From positions 37,839-101,838 of the forward strand of contig NZ_NFKR01000007.1 of the NCBI RefSeq assembly GCF_002160495.1: a DNA stretch of 64,000 bases. The letters run 5' to 3'. Source of the DNA: Erysipelatoclostridium sp. An173 (GTDB lineage Bacteria > Bacillota_I > Bacilli_A > Erysipelotrichales > Coprobacillaceae). A model generated the notes under the pieces. That model ran no database searches. It worked only from the letters and a program-made list of their open reading frames with translations, and was not told the DNA's origin. Positions 26,482 through 35,694 of the stretch are shown here, piece after piece (position 1 is the first letter of the stretch; each line of letters starts with the position of its first letter). The position numbers were made by a program, and so were the translations under genes.

Positions 26482-27159
26482 TTAATAATTTTCACACATT
26501 CTTTCAAAATATGCTTTTGGATATCCACATACTGGACAATTTTCAGGTGCTTCTTGACCTTCATAAATAAAACCACATTGACGACATTTCCATCCTTTAG
26601 GAGCATCACCTTTAAAAGTAGTACCATTTTTAAATGCTTCTAATAATTTTAAATAACGTCTTTCATGAGATTTTTCAACTTTAGCAACATATTCAAATTT
26701 AACTGCTAATTCTTCAAATCCTTCTTCACGAGCTTCTTTAGCCATTCTTACATACATATCTGTCCACTCATCATTTTCACCTTGAGCAGCAGTTTCTAAA
26801 TTTTCGTCAGTACTTCCAATACCATGGAATTCATTGAACCACATCTTTGCATGTTGTTTTTCCTGGTTAGCAGTTTCTTCAAAAATAGCTGCGATTTGTT
26901 CGTATCCTTCTTCACGAGCAGCTTTAGCAAAATAAGTGTATTTGTTACGTGCCATTGATTCACCAGCAAATGCTTCCATTAGATTTTTTTCTGTTTTAGT
27001 CCCAGCATATTTATTACCACTGTTTTCATTAACAGCTTCAAATTTACTTTTAGGTGCTTTACAAACAGGGCAAACCCAGTTTTCATCTAATTCATTCCAT
27101 TTTTTTTCTTGTGTTGCTTCATCATAAATAAAGCCACAAATTTTACATACGTATTTCAT
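26482..27159 (-). CDS. rbr: Rubrerythrin with rubredoxin-type domains at both ends
   Basis: The 225-residue NADH-linked peroxidase is for anaerobic oxidative-stress defence. An N-terminal rubredoxin-like domain (C5-x2-C8, C30-x2-C33; a loop about 8 residues shorter than classical rubredoxin) is followed by a diiron four-helix domain (about 58-185) with [20 protein letters not shown] and EKSHERRY ligand motifs. It ends in a second rubredoxin-like domain ([10 protein letters not shown] and [11 protein letters not shown]). Typical rubrerythrin has only the C-terminal one. Control is probably through the PerR-like box upstream. Confidence 0.9.
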   Translation of the reverse strand: MKYVCKICGFIYDEATQEKKWNELDENWVCPVCKAPKSKFEAVNENSGNKYAGTKTEKNLMEAFAGESMARNKYTYFAKAAREEGYEQIAAIFEETANQEKQHAKMWFNEFHGIGSTDENLETAAQGENDEWTDMYVRMAKEAREEGFEELAVKFEYVAKVEKSHERRYLKLLEAFKNGTTFKGDAPKGWKCRQCGFIYEGQEAPENCPVCGYPKAYFERMCENY

Positions 27160-27182
27160 TTTTATCCTCCAAATTTCTTAAA

Positions 27183-27229
27183 TAGTAATGATTACTATTT
27201 AATTATATACCTAATATTTTAAAAAGCAA
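27183..27229 (-). promoter_or_regulatory. Rubrerythrin promoter with PerR/Fur-type box
   Basis: On the minus strand, -35 TTGCTT (27229-27224) and -10 TATAAT (27207-27202) are 16 nt apart. Just downstream, TAGTAAT-G-ATTACTA (27183-27197), inside a longer perfect palindrome, has the 7-1-7 layout of PerR boxes (TTATAAT-n-ATTATAA), matching five of seven positions per arm. It covers the expected start site. Confidence 0.6.
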
Positions 27230-27288
27230 GCAATAAGTTCTAAATGAATAAATAACTCATATAAATAATACGAAGAGAGGAGTTTAAC

Positions 27289-28764
27289 ATGGAAACAAAA
27301 AATATTTTACATGATATCGCTAAAAGATGCGATGGCGACATATATCTAGGGGTGGTGGGACCGGTACGAAGCGGGAAATCTTCTTTTATCAAGCGGTTTA
27401 TGGAAATGGCGGTCATTCCATATATCGAAGATAAAGATGCTAAGTTAAGAGCTATTGATGAACTGCCCCAATCAGGCAAAGGAAAAATGATAATGACTGT
27501 AGAGCCGAAGTTTATTCCAAATCAGGCTATTGAAATGGTTATGGATGAAAACTTTAAAGTGAAGGTAAGGCTTGTTGATTGTGTCGGTTATGTTATTGAT
27601 GGTGCTAAAGGATATCAGGATGAACAGGGAATCAGGTATGTAAAAACCCCTTGGTATTTAGAATCAATTCCTTTTGATCAAGCGGCTAAAATAGGAACTA
27701 AAAAGGTAATTCAAGATCATTCTACTATTGGAATAGTTATAACTAGTGATGGTAGTATATGTGATATTCCAGGTGCTAATTATAATGAGGCAACCGATGA
27801 TATTATTGAAGAATTATTAGAAATAGATAAACCATTTATTGTCATTATTAATAGTCGAGATATTAATAGTGTAGCGTGTCGACAAGAATATAATCGTTTA
27901 ACGGCAAAATATGATGTTCCAATCTTAACTATGGATGTTACTAGAATGGAAGAACCACAGATTGTATCTTTATTAAAAGAAGCATTATATGAATTTAAAA
28001 TTAGTGAAGTACGGATAGAAGTACCAAAATGGTTAGCAATGTTATCAAATAATCACTGGTTAAAACAAACGTTAGATAATTCTTTAAAAGAATCATTACA
28101 GTCAATTAAGAAATTTAAAGATGTTGAACGAATTGGCGATACTATAAGTGAATATGATTTTGTTGATAAAGCTTATTTAACGGGAATTGATACTACAACA
28201 TCGAGTGCAACTTTGAAAATTGAAGAAAGAAGTGGGCTCTATAATGAAATATTAGAAGAAATAATTGGTGATAAAGGATTTGATCAAGCAACGTTTTTAA
28301 CTTTTATTCAAGAACTAGTTGATATTAAAAATGAATATGAAGGTTTTTCGAGTGCTATTAGGATGGTTAAACAGACTGGTTATGGTTATGCGATTCCAAA
28401 ATTGGATGAAATTGAACTCAGTGAACCAGAGTTAATTAAACAAGGACCACGATTTGGAATTAAGTTGGTTTCTAAAGCGGGAACAACTTATATGATCAAA
28501 GTTGATATTGAAAGTACTTTTGAACCAATTATTGGATCGAAAGAACAGGCAGAAGCCTTCATTGATTATTTAAATTCTAATGGTGATGATAAACAGGCAA
28601 TTTTCAATTGTGATGTGTTTGGTAGAAAGTTAGGTGATTTGATCGAAGAAGGTATGTATTTTAAATTAAATGCTATTCCTGAAAATGCAAGTATGAGAAT
28701 CCATGATATTTTATCAAAAATTGTAAACAAGGGTAAAAGTAATGTTATTGCTATTGTTTTATAA
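27289..28764 (+). CDS. spoIVA: Stage IV sporulation protein A
   Basis: The 491-residue ATPase coats the forespore outer membrane and forms the base layer of the spore coat. The N-terminal TRAFAC-like P-loop domain has Walker A GPVRSGKS (24-31) and the SpoIVA-specific VRLVDCVGYVIDGAKGYQD. Middle and C-terminal domains end in NVIAIVL, the hydrophobic tail that docks on SpoVM in Bacillus. AGAGAGGAG precedes the ATG. CATATAAA (27258-27265) could be a sigma-E -10, but no matching -35 was found. This is strong evidence for a spore former. Confidence 0.97.
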   Translation: METKNILHDIAKRCDGDIYLGVVGPVRSGKSSFIKRFMEMAVIPYIEDKDAKLRAIDELPQSGKGKMIMTVEPKFIPNQAIEMVMDENFKVKVRLVDCVGYVIDGAKGYQDEQGIRYVKTPWYLESIPFDQAAKIGTKKVIQDHSTIGIVITSDGSICDIPGANYNEATDDIIEELLEIDKPFIVIINSRDINSVACRQEYNRLTAKYDVPILTMDVTRMEEPQIVSLLKEALYEFKISEVRIEVPKWLAMLSNNHWLKQTLDNSLKESLQSIKKFKDVERIGDTISEYDFVDKAYLTGIDTTTSSATLKIEERSGLYNEILEEIIGDKGFDQATFLTFIQELVDIKNEYEGFSSAIRMVKQTGYGYAIPKLDEIELSEPELIKQGPRFGIKLVSKAGTTYMIKVDIESTFEPIIGSKEQAEAFIDYLNSNGDDKQAIFNCDVFGRKLGDLIEEGMYFKLNAIPENASMRIHDILSKIVNKGKSNVIAIVL

Positions 28765-28850
28765 GGATTAATAAAAAACCGTGAAATTAAGCCGTAAAAA
28801 TGGTAAATTATGGTAATGTTCAAAAAGGTAAATATTGCTTCTAAAATAGC

Positions 28851-28879
28851 TTGAAATCGGCACTTTTTAATGTTATACT
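28851..28879 (+). promoter_or_regulatory. hup promoter
   Basis: TTGAAA (28851-28856) and TATACT (28874-28879) are 17 nt apart, and TGT precedes the hexamer (extended -10). Confidence 0.8.
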
Positions 28880-28908
28880 TTCGTGGTATTAGATTTTTGG
28901 AGGTAGTT

Positions 28909-29181
28909 ATGAATAAAAGAGAATTAGTTGAAACAGTATCTAAAGAAAGAAACTTAACTAAAAAAGATGCAGAACTTTTAGTCGACACTGTTTTTAATAC
29001 AATTTCACGTAGTGTCATCGAAGGAGATAAAGTATTAATCTCTGGATTTGGTACATTTAAAGTTAATGATCGTAAGGCTCGTAAAGGAATCTCGCCAAAA
29101 ACTCAAGAAGAAATGGTAATTCCTGCTAGTAAAACAGTTACATTTAAACCTAGCAGCCGTTTGAAAGATGCAATGAATTAA
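28909..29181 (+). CDS. hup: DNA-binding protein HU
   Basis: The 90-residue histone-like protein bends and packs DNA as a dimer. MNKRELVETVS opens the helical dimerisation body, ISGFGTFKV is the HU/IHF signature, and the arm carries RKARKGISPKT and VIPASKTVTFKPS. TTGGAGGT lies 4-5 nt before ATG 28909. An in-frame ATG at 28870 overlaps the promoter and is rejected. Strong promoter elements fit an abundant protein. Confidence 0.96.
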   Translation: MNKRELVETVSKERNLTKKDAELLVDTVFNTISRSVIEGDKVLISGFGTFKVNDRKARKGISPKTQEEMVIPASKTVTFKPSSRLKDAMN

Positions 29182-29194
29182 TTCATTGCATTTT
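29169..29194 (+). terminator. hup terminator
   Basis: A 22-nt perfect palindrome (29169-29190) spans the last codons and stop of hup and is followed by TTTT. Confidence 0.75.
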
Positions 29195-29254
29195 ATTTTC
29201 TTCATAATCAGTTAACAATATAGTGTATAATAATACTAAAAGGAGAGTGAGAAT

Positions 29255-29962
29255 ATGCCATTTTATTATTTCCCAATGAGCAGAGCTTACTTAATAGGTT
29301 ATTTATTAGTAATCATTGGCTCTTTGATAATGATTTATGCTCAAATAAAAGTTAATAGTGCTTACAGTAAATATTCTAAAATTCCTAACAGTCGCCATAT
29401 GACTGGGGCGATGGTAGCTAGAGAAATTTTGGATCGTAATGGTTTGCAAGATGTTAGAATCAATGCTGTTGGTGGAAAGCTATCAGATCATTATAATCCT
29501 CGTAATCGAACAATTAATTTATCACGAGGCATTTATGATGGTACTTCAATAGCTGCATTAGCTGTTGCAAGTCATGAATGTGGTCATGCGATTCAACATT
29601 TAGTGGGATATAAACCATTAGTTATTAGAAATGGGATTTTACCACTATGTAATGTGGGACAATATCTAGGATGGATTGCAGTAATTGTTGGTTTAATTTT
29701 TGGAAATAGTAATATTGCTTGGCTGGGAGTTATTTTAATGTCTGGTATCTTATTATTTCAGATAATTACTTTGCCGGTAGAATTTGATGCTTCATCAAGA
29801 GCTTTAGGAATTCTAAAAGCAAATTACTTAACTACTGATGAATATAGCGGTGCTAGATCAATGCTGTCGGCAGCAGCATTTACTTATGTAGCGGCAATGC
29901 TTTCAACTGTATTATCATTACTTAGAATTGTATTGATTGTAGCTGGAAATGATCGTGATTAA
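29255..29962 (+). CDS. yugP: YugP-type membrane zinc metallopeptidase
   Basis: This 235-residue membrane protein has a zinc-protease motif, SHECGHAIQH (HExxH-like HECGH), between an N-terminal membrane helix (about 10-30) and two or three C-terminal helices (about 140-170 and 205-230). The LPVEFDASSRAL segment is typical of the YugP (DUF2268-unrelated, zn_peptidase_2) family. Its physiological substrates are not known to me. TATAAT (29226-29231) and AAAGGAG precede the ATG at good distances, so it is transcribed on its own. Confidence 0.88.
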   Translation: MPFYYFPMSRAYLIGYLLVIIGSLIMIYAQIKVNSAYSKYSKIPNSRHMTGAMVAREILDRNGLQDVRINAVGGKLSDHYNPRNRTINLSRGIYDGTSIAALAVASHECGHAIQHLVGYKPLVIRNGILPLCNVGQYLGWIAVIVGLIFGNSNIAWLGVILMSGILLFQIITLPVEFDASSRALGILKANYLTTDEYSGARSMLSAAAFTYVAAMLSTVLSLLRIVLIVAGNDRD

Positions 29963-29990
29963 AATCTCAAAATTCATTTGAGATTTTTTC
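29961..29990 (+). terminator. yugP terminator
   Basis: Eleven-bp stem AAAATCTCAAA / TTTGAGATTTT with a 5-nt loop and a T run; it begins inside the stop codon. Confidence 0.85.
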
Positions 29991-30045
29991 TTTTATCTTG
30001 AGTAAATTGATAGTATAATGATAAACGAAGAAAGTTGGTGTGATT

Positions 30046-30534
30046 TTGAAATTTTTACGAAAAAATCGTTTTAATATATTTATTGTTTTTTTAATTTTAC
30101 TATTTATTTTTGTTAGTTATTTTATGTTATGGGTGCACTTACCATATTCGCAAAATCAAAATGCTATTAAGCGGGTTGAAAATCAAATTGTTCAAGCTAA
30201 TGAGTATAGTGATGTTGAATATTTTGATCGTTATGATAGTGATAAAAGCTATTATATTATTCATGCAACAAAAGATGATAAAAAACAATATGCAGTTTTT
30301 GATGATAAAGCTAAATTTATTAAATCTTATAGTGAAGATGTAGTGGATCAGCAAGTATGTATTGACGATTTTATCAATAGATATAATGTTGAACCTGATA
30401 AAGTTACCATTGGCTATGAAAATGAAATTTTTGTTTATAGTTTGATGTATCAAGGAAAGGATTCATTGATTTATGCTTTTTATGGAATTGATACTGGCGA
30501 TTTTGTAAAAGCATATCGTATTGATAATGGTTAG
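30046..30534 (+). CDS. ypmB: YpmB-like membrane-anchored protein (DUF5590)
   Basis: The 162-residue product has an N-terminal membrane helix (about 9-32) and an extracytoplasmic two-repeat PepSY-like domain (YYIIHATKDDKKQYAVFDDK, later YAFYGIDTGDFVKAYRID). This and the position just before dnaD match Bacillus ypmB, where aspB lies between them; aspB is missing here. No ATG is available. TTG 30046 is preferred, 5-6 nt after GGTG; GTG 30040 is the alternative. The function in any organism is unclear to me. Confidence 0.75.
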   Translation: MKFLRKNRFNIFIVFLILLFIFVSYFMLWVHLPYSQNQNAIKRVENQIVQANEYSDVEYFDRYDSDKSYYIIHATKDDKKQYAVFDDKAKFIKSYSEDVVDQQVCIDDFINRYNVEPDKVTIGYENEIFVYSLMYQGKDSLIYAFYGIDTGDFVKAYRIDNG

Positions 30535-31129
30535 TAGTATGTTAAAGAGTTTGGTTTCAAGTAAATGTATTAATTTTGAACGATTGCTTGTTTTAAAAGC
30601 AAAGGAATTAGGGCTTGATGGAAATGAGTGTCATATTTTGTTATTAATATATGCTTTAAAAGAAGCTAGTGTTCGCTTGATAACACCGGCGATGTTACAG
30701 AATTACTCTTTATTATCAACTCATGATTTAAATAAGGTTTTACAAAGTTTATTAAGTAAAAAGTTTATTTATAATCGTTCTGGAGCAATTAGTTTAAATC
30801 ATTTAGAAGAAAGATTGTTACTGGAAAAAAATGAAGAGGAACCAGAAGAACCAATCAGTTTAGTTTCTATTTTCGAAGAACAGTTCGGACGGGCATTATC
30901 ACCTATTGAATTGAATATTTTAAGAGAATGGAAAGAGAGTAATTATGATGATGAAATGATCGTTAAAGCTTTAAAAGAGGCTGTTAAAAGCCAAGTATTA
31001 AATTTTAGATATATAGAAGGGATACTTCATAATTGGGCTAAAAATGGGGTTAAACCCCGTTATGTTGAAAGTGAAGAACCACAACGAAGTGTACCAATAA
31101 GTGAATATAAGTGGTGGGAAGATGAATAA
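30527..31129 (+). CDS. dnaD: DnaD-type replication initiation protein
   Basis: The roughly 200-residue protein has an N-terminal winged-helix DDBH1 part (FERLLVLKAKELGLDGNECHI) and a C-terminal DnaB_2/DDBH2 domain (FGRALSPIELNILREWKES, LKEAVKSQVLNFRYIEGILHNW). In Bacillus, DnaD helps load the helicase at origins and restart sites. ATG 30527 overlaps the end of ypmB; ATG 30539 or TTG 30521 are possible, and no start has a strong RBS. Its end overlaps nth by 8 nt, giving the Bacillus order dnaD-nth. Confidence 0.88.
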   Translation: MVSSMLKSLVSSKCINFERLLVLKAKELGLDGNECHILLLIYALKEASVRLITPAMLQNYSLLSTHDLNKVLQSLLSKKFIYNRSGAISLNHLEERLLLEKNEEEPEEPISLVSIFEEQFGRALSPIELNILREWKESNYDDEMIVKALKEAVKSQVLNFRYIEGILHNWAKNGVKPRYVESEEPQRSVPISEYKWWEDE

Positions 31130-31778
31130 AGAAAAGACAAATAGAGTATTAGAATATTTTAATGAATTGTTTCCTGATGCTTATTGTGAATTGAATCATG
31201 AAACAGATTTTCAATTATTAGTTGCCGTAATGCTTTCGGCACAAACTACTGATAAAAAAGTCAATCAGCTAACGGAATCTTTATTTAAGAAATATCCAGA
31301 TGTTTATACAATGGCAAATGCCAATTTGAGTGTATTACAAGAAGATATAAAAACAATTGGTTTATACCGCAATAAGGCTAAAAATCTTTTAGCGATGGCA
31401 AAGACATTAATTGAAAAGTTTGATGGAAAGGTACCAAGTGATCAAAAGCAGTTGGAAAGTCTACCTGGAGTTGGACGAAAGACAGCAAATGTAGTTCGTT
31501 CAGTTGCTTTTGATATTCCAGCTTTTGCAGTCGATACACATGTTGAAAGAATTTCGAAACGGTTAGGTTTTGCTAAAAAAGATGATAGTGTATTAACAGT
31601 TGAAAAGAAATTGTGTCGTTCTATTCCTCGAAATTACTGGAATAAAGCTCACCACCAATTTATTTTCTTTGGTCGTTATTTTTGTAAAGCTACTAATCCT
31701 AATTGCAATGAATGTAAACTATCGGATATGTGTAAAGATCCAATAAAAAAGAAATATCTTGATAATATAAAAAAATAA
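31122..31778 (+). CDS. nth: Endonuclease III
   Basis: The 218-residue DNA glycosylase/AP lyase removes oxidised pyrimidines. It contains the helix-hairpin-helix LPGVGRKTANVV with the catalytic lysine, the catalytic aspartate in AVDTHVERISKRLG, and a C-terminal [4Fe-4S] loop with CKATNPNCNECKLSDMC (C-x6-C-x2-C-x5-C). ATG 31122 after GGTGGGA is preferred over an in-frame ATG at 31101 inside dnaD. It overlaps the dnaD stop by 8 nt. Confidence 0.96.
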   Translation: MNKEKTNRVLEYFNELFPDAYCELNHETDFQLLVAVMLSAQTTDKKVNQLTESLFKKYPDVYTMANANLSVLQEDIKTIGLYRNKAKNLLAMAKTLIEKFDGKVPSDQKQLESLPGVGRKTANVVRSVAFDIPAFAVDTHVERISKRLGFAKKDDSVLTVEKKLCRSIPRNYWNKAHHQFIFFGRYFCKATNPNCNECKLSDMCKDPIKKKYLDNIKK

Positions 31779-31806
31779 TTGTAACAAAACAATTATTTCT
31801 TACTTA

Positions 31807-31838
31807 AAAACCTCTAAAGAATATTCTTTAGAGGTTTT
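31807..31838. terminator. Bidirectional terminator between nth and ponA
   Basis: A 32-nt perfect palindrome (31807-31822 / 31823-31838) has A-run and T-run flanks and separates the convergent genes. A weaker hairpin (about 31776-31796) lies just after nth. Confidence 0.85.
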
Positions 31839-31841
31839 ATA

Positions 31842-34511
31842 TTATCCACTTACTGTAAATGTAGTAGATCGATTAACACTATTTGTACCATTACTTTCAG
31901 TTACTCTTACTGTATAAGTGAAACCAGAATCTAAAGTAAATTCTCTAGTAGCACTACCTGTAAAAGTAATTGGATCAAGAATAGATTCTCCTGTAGAACT
32001 CAAAAATTGAATTGTAATAGTATTACTTTCATTTTGAGCGTGTACATTTATAGCAATTGATGTACCAGAAATAGTAGATCCATTAGAAACGGTGCTACCA
32101 TTACTTGTTATTGTATAACTAACATCATCTAGTTGTGAAGTATTAACGTTGATAGTTCTTTCTACTTTATTAGAAGTTACTTCTAATTCAGCATATTTAT
32201 AATAACCGACAACTCGAACATTACCAGTAGGTTTATAATTAATAGTTCCCGTATTATTTGATAATGTTTCAGTATGAACTAATTGATTTGATTCATCATA
32301 TACTTCTACAACATAGACCACAGTTCCATAAGTAGTACCTGATGAAGTATCATAAGCTCCAAAAGATACATTTATTGTTCCACTGCTATTAAGTGTGGCT
32401 TCAAATGAATTTAAATTATTAATTGTTGCTTCAGCGGCGGTTGATGTAGGACCTTTTCCTTTTTTTGCCCAGCATGTAATTACACTGCTTGCAGGAGTAC
32501 TAGAGCTTGGACTTTGATAAGGATATACTCCAGCGACAATTTGAATTTGTTCAACACTGTCAGGTTGATCTGGATATGATTTCTTTTCAGTAGTGTTATC
32601 TTCTAAATATTCTAATAAATCTCCAACAACTTTACCAGGATAAGCACGATATCTACTAGTGTTTTTACCCTCTTTTAATGCTTGAGATTCAAATCCCATC
32701 CAAACTGAGCATGTATAATCAGGAGTATAAGCTGTCATCCATAAGTCTTTACTAGCACCACTTTCAGTATTTGAAGTACCAGTTTTAGCTCCGACATTAT
32801 CAATACCAGATAAATAAGCATAGCTTCCAGAACCACTGCTTGAATAACTTAGCATTGTCTCTCTAATCATAAATGATACATCTTCACCAAGGCTTTGAGT
32901 AGCATTATCTTGAATGTCTTGATCAACATTAACAGTTTCATTTTTATCAACGATTTCTACATAATTAATAGTATGTGATTCAATATATATACCATTATTA
33001 GCAACTGTAGCATAGGCACCTGCTAATTCTACTGGACTAACACCTTTGGCCCATCCACCAATTGCATATGGCAATTGAATACCATTTTCTTCTTCATATG
33101 ACATATCAATTCCTAATGATTTCATATCTTCAATAACGGCATCTTCACTAGCACTATCTAAAACTTGTTCAAATGTTGAAATGGCTGGAATATTCCATGA
33201 ATTTACTAATGCCTCAGAAATAGTCATTGAACCATGGAAGCTTCCATCCCAGTTTTTAGGTGTCCATGAATTGCTGCCATGAGAATTAAAAGTAGTTTCT
33301 TTATCTTCGACAGTATGACCAGTACACCAATCTAAATATTTATAAGCTAAACCATAATCTAAAATTGGTTTCATTGATGAACCAGGCTGTTGTTTTACAG
33401 TTGCTTTATTTAAGTCACCAGATTTATAGTTACGACCACCAATTACAGCAACAATACGACCATCTTGAGTTGATTGAACACTACCGGCCATTTGTAAATC
33501 TTCATCAGTGTAATCATAAGTTTCACCATTAGCCATTTGTGTAGCCATTCTTTGTAAATCCTGATTACAATATGTATAAATATTCATTTGTGTTTCTGCA
33601 GGATTCATACCTGTTTTTTCAATTACTTCTTCGGTTACTAAATCAACATAAGCTGCTAGTGAACTATCAGAAGTTGTACTGCTTTGAGATAACATATTTT
33701 CAACTTTAACTTGTTTTGCAAGATCGCATTCTTCTTGAGTAATATAGCCATGTTGAACCATTAAATTTAAAACTACATTACGACGAGAAGTTGCAGCTTC
33801 AAGGTTGTAGTATGGATCATAGCGAGAAGGTGAGTTTAATGTTCCAGCTAATAAAGCAGCTTCTGGTAAAGTTAGTTGAGAAACATCTTTATTGAAATAA
33901 TATTTACTAGCTGCTGCTACTCCAATTGAACTAGTACTACGACCAAAATAAATCTTGTTTAAATATAAAGTGATAATTTCTTCTTTACTTATTTCTTTAG
34001 TAGCCTGAATAGCAAGAATTACTTCGCTTAACTTACGGGTATAAGTTCTTTCAGCATCAGGAAAATATGATTGCTTAATTACTTGTTGAGTGATAGTAGA
34101 ACCACCACCTGTAATTCTTAATGAGGCTAAGTTTGTAATAAATGTTTTTGCAATACGTGGTAAATCAAAACCATCGTGTTCAAAAAATCTAGAGTCTTCA
34201 GCTGATACAACCGCATCAATTAATACTTGTGGTAATTCTTCATATGTGACGTTTTCACGTTTACCATTTTCATCACTACCATAAGTATACATTAATTCAC
34301 CGTTGGCATCATAAATTTTACTTGCTTCTCCCGAAAGTAAACGTTCAGCTGAAAAGTCTTCAGTTTCTTTATAAACTGACCAGGCAAAGAAACACCCCAT
34401 ACCTAAACAAATAATTATAAAGACAATTATTAGTGATACGAGAACTTTTTTCCAGTTAAGTTGGCTTTTCTTTTTGTTTTTTTTCTTAGTTCTTGTAAGG
34501 CTATCTGTCAT
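31842..34511 (-). CDS. ponA: Class A penicillin-binding protein 1A
   Basis: The 889-residue bifunctional enzyme polymerises and cross-links peptidoglycan. A Lys-rich cytoplasmic tail and one membrane span (about 24-46) precede the GT51 glycosyltransferase (E105 in AEDSRFFEHDGFD; GGSTITQQ). The transpeptidase follows, with S378-S-M-K, SWN and K576-T-G. The last roughly 230 residues are a Ser/Thr-rich extension with repeated Ig/FN3-like strands. Bacillus PonA also has a C-terminal extension. It overlaps recU by 11 nt, the conserved recU-ponA pair. Confidence 0.95.
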   Translation of the reverse strand: MTDSLTRTKKKNKKKSQLNWKKVLVSLIIVFIIICLGMGCFFAWSVYKETEDFSAERLLSGEASKIYDANGELMYTYGSDENGKRENVTYEELPQVLIDAVVSAEDSRFFEHDGFDLPRIAKTFITNLASLRITGGGSTITQQVIKQSYFPDAERTYTRKLSEVILAIQATKEISKEEIITLYLNKIYFGRSTSSIGVAAASKYYFNKDVSQLTLPEAALLAGTLNSPSRYDPYYNLEAATSRRNVVLNLMVQHGYITQEECDLAKQVKVENMLSQSSTTSDSSLAAYVDLVTEEVIEKTGMNPAETQMNIYTYCNQDLQRMATQMANGETYDYTDEDLQMAGSVQSTQDGRIVAVIGGRNYKSGDLNKATVKQQPGSSMKPILDYGLAYKYLDWCTGHTVEDKETTFNSHGSNSWTPKNWDGSFHGSMTISEALVNSWNIPAISTFEQVLDSASEDAVIEDMKSLGIDMSYEEENGIQLPYAIGGWAKGVSPVELAGAYATVANNGIYIESHTINYVEIVDKNETVNVDQDIQDNATQSLGEDVSFMIRETMLSYSSSGSGSYAYLSGIDNVGAKTGTSNTESGASKDLWMTAYTPDYTCSVWMGFESQALKEGKNTSRYRAYPGKVVGDLLEYLEDNTTEKKSYPDQPDSVEQIQIVAGVYPYQSPSSSTPASSVITCWAKKGKGPTSTAAEATINNLNSFEATLNSSGTINVSFGAYDTSSGTTYGTVVYVVEVYDESNQLVHTETLSNNTGTINYKPTGNVRVVGYYKYAELEVTSNKVERTINVNTSQLDDVSYTITSNGSTVSNGSTISGTSIAINVHAQNESNTITIQFLSSTGESILDPITFTGSATREFTLDSGFTYTVRVTESNGTNSVNRSTTFTVSG

Positions 34512-35100
34512 TTTCGAGACCTCCTAAATAGTATTGATCAATAATCTTTAAATAATTTAATCGTGGATTATAGCCACTTTCAATTAAATGTCCTTTTTCT
34601 TTAATTGTCTGATAGGACATTGATTTTTGATCAGCGCGATAATATGCTTCAATTACATAAGAAGCATCAATTAAGTATACCTCATTTAGATGTGTAAAAG
34701 CAATAATAACAAAAGCAATTCCTTGATGTTTAATTATACTTTTCAAATGTTCAATTTGATGGACACTAATATTTGTAAAAGGAAAATTCATTCGTTTCGT
34801 TTCTTTTGCTTCAAAATCAAGATACCTTCCTTTATAGATTCCATTATAATCAGTTGTTGAAGGGGTTTTAAAATAAGCTTCAACTATTCGTGCTGCTGAT
34901 CTTTTAGGATAATCTACCTTAACAATTTGAATAGGAGTTGGCTTTTTATGAATATTTGCAATTCCATTAGCTAAATAATATTTATTAGTCATATTCAAAT
35001 CTTCTTCTAAATTCATACCCCGATGGCGGGTATTTAGCTTACCATCAATTAATTTAGTTTGATGAACAGTTGTTTTTTTCAAATTTGGATAATTAACCAT
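34501..35100 (-). CDS. recU: Holliday junction resolvase RecU
   Basis: The 199-residue nuclease resolves four-way junctions during recombination and chromosome segregation. NTRHRGMNLEEDLN, STTDYNGIYKGRYLDFEAKE (catalytic acidic and lysine residues of the restriction-like fold) and FPFTNISVHQIEHL are RecU signatures. The length matches Bacillus RecU (206). GGAGAAACT precedes the ATG. It is the first gene of recU-ponA; their pairing links recombination with cell-wall synthesis genes as in other Firmicutes. Confidence 0.96.
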   Translation of the reverse strand: MVNYPNLKKTTVHQTKLIDGKLNTRHRGMNLEEDLNMTNKYYLANGIANIHKKPTPIQIVKVDYPKRSAARIVEAYFKTPSTTDYNGIYKGRYLDFEAKETKRMNFPFTNISVHQIEHLKSIIKHQGIAFVIIAFTHLNEVYLIDASYVIEAYYRADQKSMSYQTIKEKGHLIESGYNPRLNYLKIIDQYYLGGLENDR

Positions 35101-35295
35101 AGTTTCTCCTTCTATTACTTTACTAGGCTATTATACCATATATCTGTAAAAATATCATAATATCTTCTAAGATTATAAAACATTGTTAATTTATGAGAAA
35201 TATCAAAGAATATGTTAATAATCGATTACCTACTTGCATTTAAAAGATTTTTTTGTTTCAATATAATATATAATATGATAAAGGAGTTGATAGAC

Positions 35296-35628
35296 TTGGA
35301 AAGAAAAGTAGTACTAAGTCCTAAAAAAATTGTTGATAAAGAATTTAAAGTGGATTTTAAAGGATATAATGCTGAAGAGGTTGATCATTTTCTAGATTTA
35401 GTTGTAAAAGACTATGAGGCTTTTGCAGCAATGTTAAATGCTTCTTATGATCGAATTGATCAATTAGAAAGAAGAATAAGTGAACAAAAAGTAAAAATTG
35501 CAAAACTTGAACGCGAAAAAACATTACAAGATGATAATATCCATGCAATGGAAGAAAATTTATCTACTAATGTTGATATTTTAAAAAGATTATCTTTATT
35601 AGAAAAAGCTGTTTTTGGAAAAAAATAG
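35296..35628 (+). CDS. gpsB: Cell division and elongation regulator GpsB
   Basis: The 110-residue coiled-coil protein has a DivIVA-like N-terminal membrane-binding domain (LSPKKIVDKEFKVDFKGYNA, then EEVDHFLDLVVKDYEAF) and a short C-terminal trimerisation helix. GpsB moves penicillin-binding proteins between side wall and septum. No ATG fits: TTG 35296 is chosen for its 9-nt spacing after AAGGAG and because Bacillus GpsB starts at the same point. An in-frame ATG at 35212 would add 28 unconserved residues. TATAAT at 35262 or 35269 serves as -10. Confidence 0.93.
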   Translation: MERKVVLSPKKIVDKEFKVDFKGYNAEEVDHFLDLVVKDYEAFAAMLNASYDRIDQLERRISEQKVKIAKLEREKTLQDDNIHAMEENLSTNVDILKRLSLLEKAVFGKK

Positions 35629-35640
35629 AAGAAATAGAAG

Positions 35641-35676
35641 GCTAAATGATCATCATGATTTATTTAGCTTTTTTAA
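35641..35676 (+). terminator. gpsB terminator
   Basis: GCTAAAT / ATTTAGC with an inner GATCA / TGAT pairing, followed by TTTTTT. Confidence 0.75.
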
Positions 35677-35694
35677 TATTTATCATTTTAAAAC

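Noticed and set aside
26394..26627. Minus-strand open frame at the rubrerythrin 3' end
   Set aside because: It is an overlapping frame inside the rubrerythrin gene and its terminator, with no RBS and low-complexity sequence.
27258..27265. Sigma-E promoter for spoIVA
   Set aside because: CATATAAA resembles a -10, but no acceptable -35 lies 13-16 nt upstream, so it is not listed as a feature.
28566..29018. Minus-strand frame across the spoIVA end and hup promoter
   Set aside because: It is antisense to two well-supported genes and a strong promoter.
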